Positions 51,646 to 63,352 of a DNA stretch of 64,000 bases are shown here, piece after piece. The position numbers and the translations under genes are program-made. The stretch is from positions 1,259,282 through 1,323,281 of the forward strand of contig NC_030999.1 in the NCBI RefSeq assembly GCF_000149955.1, read 5' to 3'. The notes under the pieces were generated by a model that saw only the letters and a program-made list of their open reading frames with translations, was not told the DNA's origin and did not search any database. The first letter of the stretch is position 1. Each line of letters opens with the position of its first letter. This DNA comes from Fusarium oxysporum f. sp. lycopersici 4287. Taxonomy: Eukaryota; Ascomycota; Sordariomycetes; Hypocreales; Nectriaceae.

Positions 51646-54090
51646 GTACGTACGTACGTACTGTATTTTAGCCGCTGTACGTACGTACAACCTTATTGTA
51701 CGTACAAATATGTACCATACAAATGTCCCCCTTCCTTTTTAGGTAATACTGGTAACTTAGTAGGCTTCTCACGGTCCTCGTCTTCTGCCATTTTGGCCTC
51801 AAACCTCTGATTCCACCTCAGTGCCAACCCCCAATATATCACCCGTCGACTGTAATACACCCTCCCACTCAAAATCTCCACTGGTGGAGGCCATCACACC
51901 ATCCATCCAGACCTTCTTGCCCTGCGCATTCACAAATAACTCGAGATATGAATCTTCGAGTCCTAGCCAGTCCTTCTCCTCAAGATCCGCCCAGCGCTTT
52001 TTATGGGCGTACTTCTGATCCTTAAGGCGATCTAATACGCGGTCGTTCATAAAAATGAAAGCCTGCATGTCAGCGTGCATGGGCGTAAGGCGATTTCGAG
52101 CTTTCGTGTGTATGAAATTAATAGCAGAGAAACTTCGTTCTGAGGGCACAGAGTTCGCAAGCGTGTTCATTACCTTCACGGCTACTCTAGCCAGAATCGA
52201 GCCCTGGTTGAGGAGGCACTGCCACGCCATTGCTGGCTTGAAGCCATCATCGTATACAGCGCTGTGCTTATTAAACAAGCCGTCTGGGCCGCCTGTACGC
52301 ATTCGGAAGTGTGTGAATTCGGAAAGGGCACGGTGATATTCGTCGTCGTTTTTCAGCTGTTTCTGCATATACTCTTGTACGCGCGCAAAGACGCTAGGCG
52401 GCAGTTTCGAATTTGGACCTGTTGTATCAGGCCGGAGGGCATCGGCGATCCAATGTATATCGTACGTCTGCTTATCGAGCCGGGCTTTGAATATAGCGTC
52501 AATGTCGTCCCACGGAATATCAGGAAACTGATCAGCCTCTCCCATCTCAGACCATTTGCTTTTGATTTGCAGCCAGCGATTTACAACGTGTGCGATTCCC
52601 GCCCCATCAGCCTCGGAAGCGTGTTGAAATTCGTTCACGGGTTTTAGCACAGCGATCGCAGCCTCCAGTTTTAGCCAGAAGCTGTTGTCTTTGATGATTC
52701 GAACCGCTTCGGGCAGGAGAACGGGGCAATCTTGAGATCGCAGCTCATCCCGTACGTCTTTTCGAATAGACCAGTCTCTGGCAGGGTCTCGAGAACGGAG
52801 GAGGGAGAAGAAAGAATTGTACTGAGAACCCCAGCGTGTAATTATGCTATTCGGAACGAGCGAGTTAGTATATCGATTTCTCAGTCACAGCTAACGATTT
52901 ACCGTTACCTTCTGATCAGCGCGCGAGTTACTCCGTTCCACCTTGTGCGTTGGCACATTCTCAATCTTTGCAATTGTAATTTAGACCGTGAGAAGAACTT
53001 GAGAAGGGTGCTGACGTTATTACAGAGATCCTCAAAGAATGGAAGAAGAAGGATATCTTTAATTAGAAGCTGAAGACCGTGAGAATCGCATAGAGAGAAG
53101 TTGATATGTGAGAGCTCTGGGAATCTCCCTAGCAAGCCGTGTACAGAGCGCATCGTGTTTTCGGTATCTGTACAGATAGAATTAATTCTGGAGAGATCAC
53201 CGCCGCACAGTTGCTGCATTTCTCCCCATATCAGCTTCACCCAATTCTCCGCTGTGTGCTGTTCGTCTCCCGTGTCAAACGTTTTCCAGTAGAAGGCTGG
53301 GCCGTCTGGTAGCTGTACCGAGATATTAACGATTCTGTGACCCGAGACATTATCTGAAGCGTCAAATATGATGTTGAACCATTCTGAGCTGGTAATGCGT
53401 TTAAAAACCTCGTCATAGAGTTCCTGATAGAAGTCGGGAAGAATTCTCGTAATGGCGGCGCGGCTAGGAGGCTTCCAGCCAGGCTTAATGCGAGTGAAGA
53501 AATAACGCCAACGGCGGCTCTCGAAGAGGCTGAAGGGCCGACCACCGGCGATTACAGCAGCAGCGGCATCATAGGCGTAACTGTGACTCTCGTCCTGCGA
53601 GATATGCTGAATTCAGACCTCGGTTATCTTCTTTTGTATGGCTTCTGAATATGAGGGAAGATAGCCAGCGTTATCTTGAGCTTGACGCTCCTGTCGCTGC
53701 TTGGCTTGCCATTTCTCACACGCAGCGAGATGCTCTTTCGGCCTCCCAACAGAGGTCGCTGCAAAATCTTTTTGGCAGTGACGGCATCTGTATCGCTTGC
53801 TTTTCTTGGAGTTAGAGCGGCCGAGGTCGATAAACTGTCGCCAAACGAAGGCAGCGTTAGCTTGGGTGGGCGCCATCTTTTTGGCGATACCTTCAATCGG
53901 GAGAGAATGGCAGAGTGTGTTGAGCTGCTCAGCCAACGGAGTTTTTGTACAGCCCCCCGTATTTGTATAATATGACCCACAAATTTCCCTATTAGGATTA
54001 TTGTGGAACCCATTGTACGTACATAGTACGTGTACGTACTTTTTCTTTCTGTACGTACGTACGTACAACACGGTTGTACATACTGTACAA
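51643..54090 (-). mobile_element. hAT transposon (DUF659 type) with TGTACGTACGTACA subterminal repeats
   Basis: Both ends consist of several copies of GTACGTAC palindromes within about 80 bases (51643-51715 and 54010-54085). The outer limits and target duplication are not clear. Confidence 0.65.
51799..53876 (-). pseudogene. hAT transposase (BED + DUF659 + dimerisation), one in-frame TGA
   Basis: Exons 53876-52909 and 52846-51799 with a 62-nt GT-AG intron; the join gives RSIITRWGSQYN, parallel to the copy at 12973-15007. The whole 671-residue frame is kept except for TGA at 53613-53615 (codon 88). BED finger: CRHCQKDFAATSVGRPKEHLAAC. Core: IIFDASDNVSGHR and SLCDSHGLQLLIKDI. Dimerisation part: NSVPSERSFSAINFIHTKARN. 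A single CGA-to-TGA change could explain the lesion. Confidence 0.83.
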
Positions 54091-55863
54091 CATCACTAGT
54101 TCTACCTCATATCATCCGCCCCCTGTTCTTCAGAAGATAAACACTCCGCCAGTAGCCAAAGCAGAACTAAGAGCCGTGGACATCGTAGCCCTCTCATGTC
54201 ACCCATCTCTTCCAGCCATGACCGGATGTTCTCTGTTCCGTTCTCTTCCAAACCTCTCCAATCCTGCCAAACCATCACTTCTAATACTGTACGGCCCAGT
54301 CGGCTCACGCTACCATTATTCCTGCTTCCATGAACCATCATGCATGATGTGACGAAGCGCTGTATCGTTTTGATCCAGGTGCATTGCACTTCATGGTACC
54401 ATACATTCTGTTTTTCACGTGCCTCCTTTTCGTTACCATGTTTTAAATCCATGGCTGCATCGAGCTCCCAGTCCACCACCACATACTCGGTAGCGCCGAA
54501 ACATCTCGAGCCAAGGGAGTGCTTCGCCAGCCTCCCCTGGATGTGAACAGCGTTTGAGCTTCTGTGTTTCGATAATTGGGCCCCGCTCATAAAAAGCACA
54601 AAGCGTACATCATACAGCTCTAGTGCGAATAAGGATGCGTGACCGACAATTGAGGGGGTTTCAAGATGAATGACTGCCTACCTGCTGCTCTTCTGTCAAG
54701 ACGATTCAGCTCAAAGCACCCAAAAGATACACAAGATAAGATGCCCGATGCAAGCAAGTCTGTCAACTCAAGATAACACTCTCAAGATGGCTTCCAACAT
54801 ACGGCAGCTGACCGGCGATCGGTCTGGGCCGTCTCATCACTTCTCAACGTATCCTACACCAAGCAATATCGCGCTACTGCCTCAGAGGCTGTGGCTACAG
54901 CTCAGCTGCTTCGTTGGGTCCTGGCAGTCATCAGGTCTTGGCCAATATCGTCACAATTCCTATAGGATGCCTCGGATCCCAAGCATCTCTCCGTCGCTTG
55001 TTCCAGCAGCGGCTGGGGACTTGGAGATCAGTCTCTGATTGCTCTGCCACTGGACGTGGCAGCTAGCGCGTCTAAACGCTGTGTCTTGCGCTTTTCCTTG
55101 CTGGACTTTGGTCGTAAAATTGTGGATGGACAGGTGGAGTCGTCGTCATCATGTATTGACATGGTGAAGAGATAGGAGAAACCAATTGTCGATTGATCGC
55201 ACAGAGGTTCGTTCGGAATGTATCTTCTGCCAGCTAATTGTAAAGGGCAAAAAGGAGGTCAGAGGCTGGCCCCACATTCTGTGGTATACTTTAGGGTAAA
55301 CGCAACAACATTATACCATCATCTATCATAACCAATAGCTGAGCAAAGCATTTATCTATCTACTCAAGTCGCTGGTTAGACTTTCTACATCCATATGATT
55401 GAGGAGTATAGTGCTTTGTAATTATGTGTTTTTTGTTTCGTCTGCTTTCGCCTTTACGTTTCTACGAAGGCTACGTTTGCGTTCAGGAGCCGTTGACAAA
55501 CAATAATCCTGTTAGTAGTGGACTTGCGCACCGATTCATAATGGTCAACCCTTACACAAGACTGTGGGTTTAAAATAACAGAATCTAGTCTGAAGAGAAA
55601 TGGACGGCGAAAGAGTAACTAAAGCGACAGTTTTACCGAGCCCCTGATATATGAGCCTAGAATATTTAGGAAGGATTTCTCTGAGACCTTTAATGTACCC
55701 AGCCTGGCCGGCTTTCCCATGGTAAGTAATGTATATCACATTGTTTCTATCAGGGAGATATGGGGCGAAAATGCTAATGATTGGTCAAAAAGAGGAAACG
55801 CGTCGCTTGATAGAGACTTGAATTTGACAGACGGCTCAAAGGTGATAAAACATGACTATTGTG
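54091..55863. other. Intergenic, nothing recognised
   Basis: Frames of up to 165 codons exist (e.g. minus strand 54102-54599), but none shows a family or leader I can name. Confidence 0.35.
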
Positions 55864-58742
55864 CAGGGTGGGGAATCTATCTACATCTATCTACCGACAC
55901 CCAAGGTAGATAGATGTAGATGCTTAGTCATAAAACGGAATGTAGATAGGTAGAGGTAGGCTACATGTAGATATAGATAGATGCTTCTATCTACCACTCT
56001 AAATACGATATGCACTAGCCACTAAGTAACTACCCCGGCCACTTCGCCACTCGTCTCCTTCAGCAGCCCGTCATATCCTTCTAGAAGTCCTGCCTTCAGC
56101 CATGACCTAACCGTTTGGGTAACTGCAATTGTGCTCGCGTCCAAACGAGTCCGCTGAGGAGAGACCATACTACTAGCGGAGGAAAATGCTCTCTCACATT
56201 CGGCAGCCATTGCAGGGACTGATAAGACGTCAATCGCCATTTTCGCTACACGAGGATACTCAAACCGCTTGGCAGACCAGTATTCGAGCGGATTATCGTG
56301 CTTTGAAAATGTGTCCTGCTTTGTAGATTGCCACCTTTCGAACTCATCGGCGACCGATTCTTCTTCGGAGTTCGGATACGACATAAGCTCGTCTTGGAAT
56401 GAGTCAAAGGGATTGTACTCCCGTGCCCTCACGGCTACAGGAAGATTGCTGTCAGCGATCTCCCACTGGGCGGGAAGATCCCTATACTCTTCCTCCCAAA
56501 GCGTTTGGATGAGATATCGAGCCTTGTCAATCCAACCCTCCCTTCCGCTGTACGCCCTTGTCAAGAACGCCCATTGTATTCCAGGATGAAGGACAGTAGC
56601 TGCGTAATAAATCGGTGTTTCATCGAGCTTGGTGTAATATTTATTAAGTTTGGCCCACGCAGAGTTGATACAGGCAGAAAGATAGCTGGACTCTGGCCGA
56701 TCCGCTGACTCTGTCTTGGCCCTCTCTAATGTTGATAAGAGGAACTCGTATGCAATGGCGACCTGCCAAACCATACCGTACTGTGCTTCCGCACCTCCTT
56801 TTCGAAGCCGAACTTGACAGTCACCTTCAAGCCTCAAAAGGCAAGAATTGAACATGGCGAGAATGTTACTGAACCAATTCAGAGCTTCCCAATCTGCATC
56901 AGTAAGGAGATTGTCTTCCTCAAGACATGTAGGAAGCGAGCTTCGCGATTTTTCGACTTTGGATCGAGATCGGGCCAACTTCCTGTTCGTTTGGATGGTG
57001 ATATCCACAAGTTCTTCAAGGTAGCGACGGAGCTTAATTGCGCGTTCAATCATATAATATTGCGATAGCCAGCGTGTGCAGTTGTCAAGAACGACATCAA
57101 GCGTGCCGGGGTAGTTCTTGTCAGGGTCATCGTCTTGTAGTCTGCGCAGGATGACTGTTGCCTTGTTCGATCGATTGATCCAGACGACAAGGTTGTGTAA
57201 TTTCCCAACCGGCCCTCTCTTTGTCCACTCGTCAAAGTCATCCGGGTCAAGGTCTTCGAGAGCTTGGGTATCGTGGACGAAAAGCATAGCCGTAGCGACA
57301 AGGTGAAGGACATGTCCAAAGCAGCGAATCCTCCTGGCTGCAGGCTCATGCCACTCGAACTTGCGCCCTAATTCCTCCACAGCCTTATCGTTGTTTGAAG
57401 CATTGTCAAGAACAAAATATCCAAGTTTATTGTGTTGTACAAGCTCGAATTCTTCCAGTACCTCCGTGACCGCTGCGCAGATATTTTCCCCGGTGTGGGC
57501 CATGGCGACGTTTGGGAGGCCTAGCAGGATTTTTCGAGGCTGGAAAGTTTCGTCGTCAAGAAAGAAAGCATTGATGGAAAAGAAAGAGTGCCTGTTCCGA
57601 GAGGTCCAGCCATCGAATGCAATGTGGACCTTGCTAGGGCTCCGTAGCAAAGTATCAGTAACGTGGGCTTTGTAAGTGTTGAACTCATGAATACCGGTAA
57701 CCTTGGCCCGAATTGTTTTGTGAGTAAGGTTTGCTGAAGTCTCACGGACCAACGGATTGAGATAGTCAAAGAGTTCATGGAGCCCCACGTGCTCTGAGAG
57801 GCGAAAAGACAGGTTTGCGTCCGTAATCCACCGAACAAGCAGGCGCTGGAATGTTGCTTTGTCAAATCGAGCAACCAGCTCGTCGTGAAGGTCATCCCTT
57901 TTCCGCTTCCTGGAGGTAAACTCATGAAGGTTGCATTGATTTAAAGGTCTCTCCATTACGTAGCGCTTTGCTTTTGATGGATCTGGATGGAAGACACTGT
58001 GTGCTTTGCTGAGGTGATTTTCAATGTTCCGGGTATTTGACGCGACATAGGCTTTTGGTTTGTGGACTTTCTGTTGGGTGCAATGGCAGCAAAGCCAACT
58101 GGATGGGCCCCGTTCGGTGGTGGCAGTTTTGGCTTGAACATTGTAACCATGAGCCCAAAACCATCCAGTGGCTTGTCCAGTTCGAGTTGAGAGATTCCAA
58201 TGGCCACGGACGGTTTGAGAAACTGTACTCCAGTCTTTGACGGCAATTGAGGTGCTGAGGGACGACGATGAATCTAGTTTTGGTAGATCTGGCTGACTGG
58301 ATAACTCTGAGCAATTATTTGCATCAGTTACCGATTGACTGAACAAGTCGCTTGGAGTTGGCATTATGGCAGATGCTCTATACTGTGAGTCGACTGTATG
58401 GTATGCCACTTGGCATTTGAAAAGGGGGAGCTGTATCAAGAGATTGACCAAAATTTGCGATGAGCTTGAGGAAAAGGTGGAAGAGAAATGATCTGACAGG
58501 GGGTGTTGGTAAGTAGTAAGGTGAGGGTACCGGTACCTTGCTTTGGAAGGGAATTGCGCACCAAAAAAAGTCCCTCTACTTTCCGTCTTCATCTTGGCGT
58601 CTATCTACATTTCGCCTACATATCCGACGGTAAGATAGATAGATAGATGGCCCACATGGCCCCCTGGTAGATAGATAGATGTAGATCTACATCTATCTAC
58701 ATCTACATTTCGTCTATATTGGTAGATAGATTCCCCACCCTG
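55864..58742 (-). mobile_element. hAT transposon with CAGGGTGGGGAATCTATCTA ends (2879 bp)
   Basis: Left end CAGGGTGGGGAATCTATCTA and the exact inverse at the right. Both subterminal regions are filled with GATAGATAGATGTAGAT repeats. Flanking 8-mers (CTATTGTG and GCGAGGAG) differ. A detached right end lies at 15428-15509. Confidence 0.85.
56022..58364 (-). CDS. Restless-like hAT transposase, intact single exon
   Basis: 780 residues from the ATG at 58364 (the frame extends 76 codons further up to 58592, within the subterminal repeats, and is less likely coding). BED finger (LCCHCTQQKVHKPK... NIENHLSKAH), core with IAFDGWTSRNRHSFFS, GYFVLDNASNNDKA and RCFGHVLHLVATAML, and the C-terminal dimerisation motif PAMAAECERAFSSASSM. 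No stop, frameshift or missing motif. With matching TIRs this is the best candidate for an active element in the window. Confidence 0.88.
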   Translation of the reverse strand: MPTPSDLFSQSVTDANNCSELSSQPDLPKLDSSSSLSTSIAVKDWSTVSQTVRGHWNLSTRTGQATGWFWAHGYNVQAKTATTERGPSSWLCCHCTQQKVHKPKAYVASNTRNIENHLSKAHSVFHPDPSKAKRYVMERPLNQCNLHEFTSRKRKRDDLHDELVARFDKATFQRLLVRWITDANLSFRLSEHVGLHELFDYLNPLVRETSANLTHKTIRAKVTGIHEFNTYKAHVTDTLLRSPSKVHIAFDGWTSRNRHSFFSINAFFLDDETFQPRKILLGLPNVAMAHTGENICAAVTEVLEEFELVQHNKLGYFVLDNASNNDKAVEELGRKFEWHEPAARRIRCFGHVLHLVATAMLFVHDTQALEDLDPDDFDEWTKRGPVGKLHNLVVWINRSNKATVILRRLQDDDPDKNYPGTLDVVLDNCTRWLSQYYMIERAIKLRRYLEELVDITIQTNRKLARSRSKVEKSRSSLPTCLEEDNLLTDADWEALNWFSNILAMFNSCLLRLEGDCQVRLRKGGAEAQYGMVWQVAIAYEFLLSTLERAKTESADRPESSYLSACINSAWAKLNKYYTKLDETPIYYAATVLHPGIQWAFLTRAYSGREGWIDKARYLIQTLWEEEYRDLPAQWEIADSNLPVAVRAREYNPFDSFQDELMSYPNSEEESVADEFERWQSTKQDTFSKHDNPLEYWSAKRFEYPRVAKMAIDVLSVPAMAAECERAFSSASSMVSPQRTRLDASTIAVTQTVRSWLKAGLLEGYDGLLKETSGEVAGVVT

Positions 58743-59302
58743 GCGAGGAGTCTCGCAACGATCGTGTCACACAAGACATGCTCCAGGCGCTTCATGATCT
58801 GTGCGTTGAAACTTATGGCACAGGCCATCGAGCGACTAGTGGGTTATGTCGCCCTGATCGTCGGGCGTCTAGGCAAATCGATTGTGCGAAACCGGGTGGC
58901 CCAGTGAGAAGGGGCACAACGTCCAGAGCTTGCCCAGAGGGCCATGAGTGCACCACTTTCAATGCGTACAACTTTCGTAACCGTCACCATCAGGCTACTT
59001 TTCCTGTCTGTGGACCCCGAATTGAGGTGAAGGACAGACATGATATAGGGATAGACACGGAGTGGCAGGGAACCTGGTACCCCGAATCGCCTAAATCGCC
59101 TGGGACCTACAATTTCTTCGCCCAGTTGGCGGGCAATCTCGATGGGTACTTCGGGTATGACGGTGTTTATTCGGATGGATATAAGACGAGCTCTCACGGA
59201 TATGGACATTCATGGTCATGCGTTAATTGCCCGGGAGGCAAGGTGACTATCACAAGCACATATCGCCCAACTTGGGCGATTGGATATACCAGCCCCAATT
59301 AA
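58743..59302 (+). pseudogene. Six-cysteine secreted-type protein, 5'-truncated at the hAT end
   Basis: The frame is open from the hAT terminus to the stop at 59300-59302 (about 186 codons); the first ATG at 58778 is internal and gives no signal peptide. Six cysteines with spacings 14, 11, 15, 5 and 19, including RAC-x5-C followed by TTFNAYN, match the fragment at 15510. The C-terminal half is rich in Gly and Tyr with CVNC. Like the other copy it begins exactly at a CAGGGTGGGG terminus, so its promoter and leader were lost or lie left of the hAT. Possible former secreted effector; function unknown. Confidence 0.6.
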
Positions 59303-60104
59303 GTTGCGATCCAAAGCCCTCCAAACACTACTTTCTCTTTTCGATTCACAGCCATTCATTTACTCTCAGCTTAGAGGAAGCATTCAACATGCTTTGAAAG
59401 CTCTATTTTAAGAATAAAAACATTTGCGCCACCACTCATATACTGTTGGGTATATTCACTAAAGTTGGATCTTGTCGCCGACGAGTCTGTGGTTGATTTA
59501 CTTGTCTTGTTCTAGGTACAAGAACGCGACCTCCAACGCGTCGTAGATGAATGATTGTCGGAAACTCAATGCCGTAGGTATCGTATTCGTTACTTCTGGC
59601 CGAGTCTTCCTAGTAAATTGACCTCTTGATCGTGGTCACTTCGTTAATGTATCGATCTTGTAGTTATTCTATTTCATCGTAATTACTTGGCGGATTAATA
59701 CTAGGCGCTTGTATTTACCATCTTCAAGACAAGGTCCTTGTCGTAGGACTCGATTACCTTGTTCACTTTCGACCCATCCTCAGTGAAGTACAGAACCCAA
59801 GCCTGCTCGGCGGAGTATCATTCTCCGCCGTTAGGATTTACTTCCGCGAGAGACGTGAAAGACGACCGGCCGCGCACCTCGATGTCATGACCAGGTTTGA
59901 GAGGACGTTTTTCTTGAATTTCAAGACCTTGAGATCTTTGGCGTAAGTTTCTTGAAACGTCTTGTGTCGCGAACTTTTGTCAGTGGAGCAACATGCCCTG
60001 CTAATCCTTGATAACCGGCTACTAGAGACATCACTAGATAGCTGCAAAAGCAGGAAACAGAGGTCTCTAATTAGCTCAAATTGGCCCTCCCAGCCCTCAG
60101 CTCG
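59303..60104. other. Intergenic, nothing recognised
   Basis: No frame or repeat recognised. Confidence 0.35.
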
Positions 60105-60447
60105 CTGCTCCACTTACAAAAGTTCAGAGGTTCAGGGTTTATATGTAGAATGAGGTTTTGTGGCGCATCGGACCTGTCTGCTGCCGCTTAAAACGCGACC
60201 TTTTAGGAAGCGAACGGCCCCACTATTAACCGCAGGATCCGGCTCTTACTTTGTGCTCCATTGTTTAAGGTTTGTCGGTGTTAGAACCCGGGTCGATTTG
60301 CCTAACCCCCTCGATCCACCCTCTCGGAAGCGGCAATCATCTCACCCATAACCGCTTACAGCACTTTGACAAAAGCGACTAGGATCCCTGGAAAGATGCC
60401 CGGAAAGAACCGTCTTAATATACCACGGTATAGTTGCTTCTCTTTGA
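60105..60447. repeat. Dispersed repeat, second copy of 36875-37228
   Basis: See the first copy. Here the end TTCTCTTTGA is followed by unrelated sequence, which defines one border of the repeat. Confidence 0.6.
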
Positions 60448-60469
60448 GGAACGGTCTCTTACGACTCTA

Positions 60470-60687
60470 CAGTACGGGGGGCGGGGGCGGCGAAAAGTAT
60501 TCGCAGGTGTGCAGATAGGCTTGTCGTTCGGAAGCTAGTCAGGAGTAGCTTTTCAGGTCCTCAATACCTTGAATTACGACTATATCAGGCGGATAATCTA
60601 GTATAAAGTACCCAAAGTAAGCTAAGCTACTAACTCGAGTAGCTAGGGCCTACCTGCACACCTGCGAATACTTTTTGCATCCCACTT
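60470..60687. mobile_element. Degenerate mimp-like MITE with TATTCGCAGGTGTG ends
   Basis: The inner TIR AAAAGTATTCGCAGGTGTGC is intact, but the outer left end is overwritten by a G-rich tract and the right end reads CACTTTA. Same subclass as 1624 and 23775. Confidence 0.72.
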
Positions 60688-61090
60688 TAGATTGTTTCGT
60701 TGGGCCTCGGGATCTTCGGTAAATCAGTGGATAGGGGATCCATGCTATTCCTCATTCATTCTACAACACCCACATGGCTTATTACGACCGGCAGATGTCT
60801 GTACCTGAGCAATGGTCCGAGCACAAGCTCAAGAGTCACCCGCAAGCCTTGCATCAGCTACAGCTACTAAAACGCGGCAGTTTAATGTCTCCGCCTGATT
60901 GGCTCTCATATTGGCTGTAAAAGCATGATAGTTAGGGATCTTCAGGTCCGGTGGCATGCATTACTAGGCGGGACATTTGCCCCCTTCGAGTACTAAACCC
61001 TTCGCTTCTCCCTCGCACACGAACCCGTTTCAGCGAGAATCCAAAAGATGTGTTATTCATTGTAAAATACCGACTTTCCTTCCCTTCACT

Positions 61091-62538
61091 ATGCACCTGC
61101 GTTGGGCCGACGACGGCCATACGACCATGGACTACCGCTCCTTAGACAGTGCTGTCAGTGCATCACGCTCCATCGGAATTCGTACTATTCTTGTCGCCTT
61201 CTCCATCATGTCCGCTACAGCCGTCGCTCTACGAACCTATATGCGATCGAGGGTGCTTCACTCTTTTGGCTGGGATGATGGGTTTATGGTGACTGCTCAG
61301 GTGCTTACCCTTGGGGCTGCTGTGGCTATTGGCTTGGGTAGGCTCTTGATCTACACCACAAGGCAAGATGACCAGTTGTTAACTCCAGTGTAGAGAACAA
61401 GTATGGATTGGGATACCATACCGGGGAACAACCCACGAGCGCATATGTTGCTTACATGAAGGTATGGTTCTTATCCTTCCTATTACACTCTTGAAACACT
61501 CGCTTATATGAGCAACAGTCATTCTATGCGTCCGTCGTTGTGTACAATATTGCCATGTGCCTTGTCAAGATTGGCATTATCTTCCAATATCGCCGAGTCT
61601 TCGCCTTACCGATCATACAGCGCATTACATTGTACGGAATAATCTTCATGGTCGTATGGACTGTCGTCATCGCCTTTCTCAATATTCTCATTTGTGTTCC
61701 GGTTGCCAAGTTCTGGGATTCAAACCTCCCTGGTCGATGTCTCGATGCCTTGACGATATGGTATGTCATGGCTGGTTTCAACCTGGTCACCGACATTGCC
61801 ATATTCTGCCTTCCGTTGCCTGTCATAAACAGCCTCAATCTTCCCCCGAGACAAAAGATCATGCTTTTTGCAATCTTTAGCCTGGGTTTCTTGTAAGTCA
61901 CCGAAATCTACTCTTGATTGACTAGTACTGACACCACTAGCACTTGTGTCATCTCGATCTACCGTATCCGAACGCTGAAGACTGCGACCTCAACCAAGGA
62001 TCCCAACTGGGATAACGTAGATGCTGCCATATGGTCGTTCCTAGAAGTCACCATCGCCATCATCACGGCATGCCTACCAACCCTTCGACCGTTCTTTTCC
62101 AGACTTATACCCAGAATATTCGCTTCCTCCTTTGACCGAAGTAATCGTCCATCCAACTATGGGCAATATGGGCACTACGTCCAAACCCCTAGCAGTCAAT
62201 GCTTAAGAAACATGCCTAGGACAAGGACTGAAGAACGCAGCAGGCGCTCGATGGACGACACAAGCACTTTACGTGGGAGTGATAGTGTCCCACTTCCCCC
62301 CACCAACAATACTCTCCATGCTCGTCCATATCCTGGCGTTACTGTAAGTATCATGGCTGGGAAGAAACGGGATCATTCCAACGAGGAAGCTCAGTCGCAA
62401 AGTCCTACGGGAGCAACTAGCCCAAGTCAAGGAGGGATAAAAGCTACAACTGTTATCACCCAGAAGGTTCTGATGGAGAGGGTCTCAGAGGAGGAATGGG
62501 ATAATAGCAGGCCGAGTTGCAGTGATGCAACTCTTTGA
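61091..62538 (+). CDS. Seven-transmembrane rhodopsin-domain protein (SAT4-type)
   Basis: Four exons (61091-61337, 61394-61461, 61519-61892, 61941-62538) with GT-AG introns of 48-57 nt give 428 residues. Hydrophobic helices appear at about residues 29-50, 66-84 and five more to about 300. Typical family landmarks: SFGWDDGFMV after the first loop, GLGYHTGEQ, FYASVVVYNIAMCLVKIGIIFQY, and DIAIFCLPLPVI with NLPPRQKIMLFAIFSLGFF. The cytosolic tail is Ser/Arg-rich and hydrophilic. Members of this fungal family are plasma-membrane proteins of mostly unknown ligand; some relatives (CFEM-GPCR, SAT4) are linked to virulence or metabolite clusters. No lesion seen. Confidence 0.87.
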
Positions 62539-62729
62539 CGACACTTTATGTTGAATAAGTCTACTATACATAAACAACTAGTCTAGCTCTTTTTCTACTT
62601 ATAAAGGCTGAGCTTAAGCCCTTTGTAACAGAGTAATATTAGCCTTCTCTCCAGACATCAGAACAGCTAAGACTTACTAGATTCCTATTAACTTAAGGAA
62701 GCTCTCCATAATAGAAGGATTATCCGCTG

Positions 62730-63227
62730 GTGACACAGGCGAGTCGTCCAAGCATCGTTTGCAATGCCAGTTATTGTCCATACACGTTCTTAAAGATAGA
62801 CTGCCATCGGCCCTCAGGATCTGAATTGGTTTTGGTAAGGGTATGTGGCTTGCCTCATCCCAAGCATTTCGTGCCTACGCGTCAGGCCAGCCATTGAATG
62901 CAAGATGAATTTGGCCGGGAACACTCTAGTAATCGACTACGCGCGTCTTTTGTCGGAGATCAAGGTTGAAGATTAGCCCTCAAACGGTATCGTGAGAGAT
63001 ATGAGCATGCGCCATGGCAACTGATGAGTCCAGACAGGCATTCGAATACACGTCGAAGCTAGTAGGTAGTGCTCCGGCTGGTGAAAGGAAATGTTGGCGC
63101 CGACCACCTGCTCAAGAAACGATTTCTGGGAATGGCACCTAACGAAGCGTTGGATGAGAGCATTCGCAATGGCTTGCTCTTTAGGGTCTGAAAATAGTGA
63201 TGTTGATAAGTAGGCTTGGACTACCAT
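62730..63227 (-). pseudogene. hAT transposase remnant
   Basis: The minus frame with DPKEQAIANALIQRF and GANISFHQPEH aligns with the region before the core in the Restless-like proteins at 46.1 and 57.8 kb. Further left, GQIHLAFNGW matches their core start. A stop near 62880 and missing ends show it is decayed. Confidence 0.6.
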
Positions 63228-63352
63228 ACAAGAAATAGAAAGGAAAACAAGAAGAGAAGAGTAAAAGAGTATGAAGTAAGCCGAAGTTGAGCGATGACAT
63301 CAACGGTTTATGGAATACTAGCCCTTGCCTTATAGACGCGCAAAATCTATTG

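Noticed and set aside
54102..54599. 165-codon minus-strand frame considered as a gene
   Set aside because: No recognisable motif, leader or intron structure, and low-complexity composition.
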